From: Glandiceps talaboti
Taxonomy: Eukaryota; Hemichordata; Enteropneusta; Spengelidae
Direction of reading: 5' to 3'
Length of the DNA stretch: 64,000 bases
Assembly: GCF_964340395.1 (NCBI RefSeq)
Contig: NC_135553.1
Location: forward strand, 4,210,001 to 4,274,000
The position numbers and the translations under genes are program-made. Within the stretch, counting starts at the first letter, position 1. Every line of letters begins with the position of its first letter. Below the pieces are notes generated by a model. It ran no database searches. It saw nothing but the letters and a program-made list of their open reading frames with translations, and was not told the origin of the DNA. Positions 59,301-64,000 of the stretch are shown piece after piece.

Positions 59301-59877
59301 GTATATGTTGTGATACAGGTGGTTTGATCATTAATCAACATCTTGGAACAAGATGGCTGACCAACCAAGATGGTCATACGACATATGACATGCAGGTGGT
59401 TGTTTATTAATTACTAGGAGAAACATGATGTAAAGAAATGTGTTTGCTTCAATTGGATGAAACATTTGCATGTTCTTGGACGACGACACCCCCCCCCCCC
59501 CCCTCTTCTTTTCATCTATTTATAAGAAACTGCAAACCATTGTTCAGGGCTGATGGAGTATTTGCAACTCTGCAGCAAACAAATTAACAATATCAGTTTT
59601 TTATATAGTGCTTTTCCACATTGTTCTCAAACAGCTTTACAATTATTATCCCAAGCATGGACCTAAGGATGCAAACTGGCAATTTATACAGTACAGGACT
59701 TCAACTCCCTGGCCAGTGTACATTTAATCCATTGCAGCCTATGTTGTCATACACACATTAATTATAAATGACAATGTACATGTGTATGTAGTTGAAATAG
59801 TTGGGATGTACACGTATGCATACCTGTACAGTCTGTGTGCTGACGACTTTGACTTTAATAATTAATTCAACAGCAGC
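56362..59877. other. No gene recognised; one candidate microexon
   Basis: Mostly A+T-rich unique sequence. On the plus strand 57422-57452 (31 nt) sits between a TTTACTTCCAG acceptor and a GTAAGT donor and would read RFLVKVYEDK. No partner exons are recognised. A 15-residue C run lies at about 59489-59503. Confidence 0.35.
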
Positions 59878-59994
59878 CAGTCAGTTAGTCAGTCAGTCAG
59901 TCAGTCAGTCAGCCAGCCAGCCAGCCAGCCAGTCAGTCAGTCAGTCAGTCAGTCAGTCAGTCAGTCAGTCAGTCAGTCAGCCAGCCAGCCAGTC
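59878..59994. repeat. (CAGT)n/(CAGC)n microsatellite
   Basis: CAGT tetramers with CAGC islands. It reads SQSV or QPAS in one frame, an artefact. Confidence 0.95.
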
Positions 59995-61053
59995 AAACTT
60001 GTCACAATCCTTTTTCTTTGGGAAAAGAATAAAATTAACATCTCAGAAATACCCAATCAGTCTACATTTAATACAGGTAAACTGTATGAGAAGCAATATT
60101 TTCCTAGCAATGCACCTTGATGTTTGGGATCACGTTCATGTCAAAACAGTTTAGGTCTTTCATCCACAGAAACTGCACTTACCAATGCTGACGGTGTGTC
60201 CAGCAATGTATGTATCTTGGAGAATTAAATTGAAGTTGGCTATTAGGCCAAACCTTCTACAAATGTACAGGTCACTTACAATAAATTTGTATGTTCATGT
60301 ACCTGTAATTTTTATTGATTGTTTCAGTCCGTTCACAATTACATGAAATTGAAACCATGTACAAACTCAATAAGAGACAGATATTTAACTTAAATGTAAA
60401 ATCTAATATTATTCTTGTCACTAAATCTCATCTCCATTCCATCACCCACCCACCAAACAAATTACAGAACTGTACCCCCAGGCTCTCCTGTCACAACACA
60501 GCATCATGTATTTCATCATCAGTATTTTTATCTCTGGGAAACATACAGTTTGTTTTCTTTCCCACAGCAGCAGTTGAAAATGCAGGAAGAAAATTTCATG
60601 TTGGAACAAGTCTGGAATGTATACATCTTGAGTATCAACTTCATCATCGGAATTTGACTTGCTCACATTTCTTTCCCCCAGTTACTATAGTGTATGAATA
60701 CCATATATGGGTAACTGTACATCTTCACTTTTCTTCAAAGCATCTTCAACAATTTTTTACTATTAAAAACAATTTATATTCCTGACACACTTAACACTTT
60801 AATTCAAAATTGTAAACACAATTCTTATAAAAAGTGCACGTACATTGTAGTTTGAGAAGTTTCTGTTTTGTAGTCTGGTGCTCTCTGTGGCATTAAATAT
60901 CTTAAGATCTTTCTTTACAGACATGATTCGATACCATGGTAGCATTTAGACTACTCTTTTGGGCACTAGAATACATTGTTATTATGTGGATTTAAATGGA
61001 ATTTCTACCCTCACAATAACACAGAATTACTTTTCTTGTTGGTGGACTGATGT
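59995..61053. other. No gene recognised; one exon-like segment
   Basis: On the plus strand 60568-60618 (51 nt, 17 codons, reads QQLKMQEENFMLEQVWN) follows a strong polypyrimidine tract and CAG and precedes GTATAC. A real exon is possible, but no gene context is recognised. Confidence 0.3.
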
Positions 61054-61074
61054 ACAGAGACAGACAGACAGACA

Positions 61075-61107
<33 letters not shown>

Positions 61108-61117
61108 ACAGGCAGGC

Positions 61118-61212
<95 letters not shown>
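61054..61212. repeat. (GACA)n/(GGCA)n/(AC)n microsatellite
   Basis: Compound tetranucleotide tract ending in AC dinucleotides. Confidence 0.95.
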
Positions 61213-61215
<3 letters not shown>

Positions 61216-62257
61216 GCATATTTTCCGCTCTGCATTGAATTCTAGCAAAATATTTTACTTAGAGTTAAATTCTGACCAAAAGTAAACACAGATAGGCATA
61301 ATATTACAATCACAAGACCTCTCAGTACTTCATGGCACTATGTGACGTACACAGTAACCATAATAATTATTGTGAACCTTCAATGTTATCTTCTTAGCCA
61401 GACAAAATCCGGCTTTTCAATTTTTCAATCTGCCTTTTAAACATAGTATGGGTCAAGGGCAAATGTTTTAACTCCTCAGGTCTCCCATTAGCATGGTCTA
61501 CTCATTCATGTCATCTCCGGTCCCTTTAAAATGAAGTTTTATGACCCTCTTTGTTTCCATGTTTTGGGACAACTAATAAGTAAGGACACCCCAGCCATTT
61601 GGTTATTTATGGCAGGATGTTCCATGTCTCAACTACACAGTGCAGAATATCAGTAACCACTTCAGCTAGCTGTAGTACAAGTAAATGATGTTTGAAATAG
61701 ATACTTGTAATTCTTCAAACTAATTATATTAATTGCTCCCTACAGTGAACATTACAAATCCCTTTTTTTAATTTAACGAATGTAATGTTACAAATTTTGT
61801 GTTAGTTTTAGGTCTTTGTCAATTTGTTTTGAATTCTTTATAGGTTCTGGCAATCATAGGACATGATACTGTCAATAACATTGACAACTAATGGTTTCAA
61901 TTGCAAGTCATAATTTTATTTGACAAATATGTTCAAATTTCAATTACTTTGAAAGGTTCTGTTAATTCTTTTCTGTATAAATGATATTGTTTTTGCAAGG
62001 CAATGCCTGTACATTAGGTTAGAACACATACAGGGTGAATATAATCACAATTATAATATACCTAGTGATAATGCTGTGCCATGATTCGCTAGAATCAGTC
62101 ACGTGATAGGAAAATAGAATGACTACTTCCCTTGGGGAATAGTCCCATCAATTTTTACATAGTCACGTGACCACCGCGCGTTCACAGCAGGTCAAAATGG
62201 CAGCTTCTGACGATGTCGTCTGCCACCGCGAGTTCACAGCATGAGGTATATTATAAA
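61213..62257. other. Nothing recognised
   Basis: Unique sequence. Two copies of ACCGCG, C or A, GTTCACAGCA lie about 55 bp apart near 62173 and 62224, just before the palindromic element. Confidence 0.45.
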
Positions 62258-62447
62258 ACACATATTGCCTGGCCTATATTCGGGCTATAGCACCCGTTCA
62301 TTACCCCCTCGTGACTGTGAGTTACCAGAATCACATGCTATTTCCCTCGGCCGTTGGCCTCGGGAAATAGCATGTGATTCTGGTAACTCACAGTCCCTCG
62401 GGTGTAATAAACGGGTGCTATAGCCCTCATGGCCAGGCAATATGTGT
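62258..62447. mobile_element. Near-perfect long hairpin, 190 bp
   Basis: Arms of about 88-90 bp are inverted copies around a centre near 62352 (GGCCGTTGGCC). The inner ~40 bp of each arm (GTGAGTTACCAGAATCACAT and onward) is perfect. The outer part is nearly so, ending in CATATTGCCTGGCC. It has no coding capacity. The class is unknown; a recent foldback MITE is most likely. Confidence 0.8.
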
Positions 62448-64000
62448 TCAATATCAACTGAGTGCTACTGCTTCAAAATGCAAGTATTCTGTTTTAACTT
62501 CATCAATTATGAGATGTCTGGAGATTTCATTTCAATTTCATGTGAAGTGGTTTTTTCATTTTTCAATATTGTTTTATATAAGTTAAGTGAAAAAAATGGT
62601 TAAAAAAACTCACATAGCTTCAAATTTTTACAGATTTTTTAAAATTACAAATGCTAAATGTCAATTTTGAAATGGTCTTTAAACTGCCTCGGTCAGTCAA
62701 ATAAAATTCAACTGTTACCAAGAAATGGAAGGCTACACATGCACTACTGTACTATTTCAAGAATTTGGACATTCCAAAATGTTGCCCTAGCTGTGACATT
62801 GACACCTTGGGTTATCCTCTAAAACTTTAACTGTGGCCTGGTGTTGGAGTCAATCATTTCAATGTGACTTGTACAAAATGTAGTTGTCACTCACATTGAC
62901 AAGCAATCTTGGTCTTGGCTTATCACAATTATTCTCAATTTCTGGGCTGTGAAGATGTTTTTGGTGTCAAAAATGAATTGTAAGGAGCTATAAAAACCAT
63001 GTCGTTTTAAAAACAGTGTATATAAATAGTTGGTCTAATACGTAATAGTAATATGCAATTATGTACAGTTATTGGGTTAATAGAACTACATGTACATGTA
63101 CAATGATGTACTTGAGATTCTGTTTTACTCATTATCTGATAAAGGGAGTTACAGACAAGTTTTAATTTCATGGGTGAAGGGAGAGTTTAATAGGTGATTT
63201 AACCTGTGATTATAATGTACACTTCAGTGTAGATATCACAGTCAATGTCATACACTATGAAATCTGATGAACTAGTCCTTACATGTATTAGCCGAGAGAC
63301 TTAACAGTATCATTCATACAAATTCAGATGAACAATATTGAACATGTAAGCCTGCTATCTAGATAGCCTTGCAAGCTTCTTAGCTAACAGTTAGTCATTA
63401 CAAGTTATAACTCCAAATCTTGAGTGTAAATAACAGTGCCCAGCATAATGTAAATCTGACTTTTCTGAAAAACATTGTGTTCATGAAAGTTGAGGCTAAG
63501 AAAAATGTATCTTTCACATATTTCATAAACATTTAAAAGTACATCGTAGAAATGAGGCTGTCCCAGATTAAAGCTAGGACAAACTACAAACAGTATAATA
63601 ACATCTACAGTTACCGTGACAACCCCAAATTGTCTCCTAAATATTTCATCCCATTTCAGTTTTCTGTACATAACCTTTAATGACTTGTACAATATATCAA
63701 TGAAATGTGTGTGCAATAACATTATTAATAATCAACTTTTATGATGTTCACAGAGTACACTAATTAACAGGTGATTCTTGTCTACACAGCTATCATAATT
63801 AAAAACCAGAAGATAAACATGTCCAATGATATGCTGAATTATTAAGTGAGACTTTTGAATAACGTTTATAAAATATTCATTATTAATTCAATACATTTTC
63901 ACAATGAAATAGGTGATAGTCTGTCAGTTTCTTTTGAGAGGGAAATGATTTACCATCATTTGGAGAGTTTGTTGTCTGCATCCTAATTAATATCTTCAAG
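62448..64000. other. Nothing recognised
   Basis: A+T-rich unique sequence to the end of the window. The longest minus-strand frame (63405-63722) has no recognised motif or splice context. Confidence 0.5.

Noticed and set aside
60315-60785. 156-codon plus-strand open frame
   Set aside because: No motif, low-complexity A+T-driven composition, and it runs through what look like splice signals. Only the 17-codon exon-like piece inside it was kept as a weak observation.
63405-63722. 105-codon minus-strand frame near the window end, checked as a possible missing Fringe exon
   Set aside because: It contains no VKTT, TW or membrane-anchor pattern, and the composition is not convincing.

Overview
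This window is animal nuclear DNA. It has spliced genes with GT-AG introns, long simple-sequence tracts and several non-autonomous DNA transposons. I recognise three protein genes. The two P450 genes are of the mitochondrial clan, which is an animal clan, and the Fringe gene is also animal-specific. I read the source as an invertebrate, perhaps a marine deuterostome such as a hemichordate, echinoderm or lancelet. That lineage guess rests on general character only and is weak.

Layout. At 1317-7222 (+) and 11801-18838 (+) lie two complete tandem paralogues of a mitochondrial cytochrome P450. Each has nine exons, and all eight introns fall at equivalent positions with identical phases. The predicted proteins are 538 and 533 residues and keep the I-helix, ExxR, PERW and haem-cysteine motifs. 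Between the genes (7.2-11.8 kb) are three terminal-inverted-repeat elements and several microsatellites. Gene 2 introns are unusually loaded with simple repeats. From 18.8 to 28.8 kb there is a faint coding relic, a microsatellite, and a 3.2 kb minisatellite of about 96 units of 33 bp.

From 39782 down to 28778 (-) lie the last nine exons of a Fringe gene, the Notch-modifying beta-1,3-N-acetylglucosaminyltransferase. They give 261 residues from the middle of the catalytic domain to the stop. The exons for the cytoplasmic tail, membrane anchor and first part of the catalytic domain were not found; they lie above 39.8 kb, probably beyond the window. Its introns hold a four-copy 40-bp repeat that duplicates a 5' splice site, an inverted repeat flanking two exons, a 300-bp polypyrimidine tract (on the transcript) beside a 60-nt exon, and two copies of a MITE family.

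From 39.8 to 64 kb no gene is recognised. This part may be a long 5' intron or the upstream region of Fringe. It holds a 1.9 kb hAT-like element with a perfect 8-bp target duplication, two large palindromic elements, several tandem repeats, and a few exon-like fragments of unknown identity.

The P450 pair and Fringe converge on the minisatellite region. Nothing suggests that they share a pathway. I found no tRNA, rRNA or CRISPR array.
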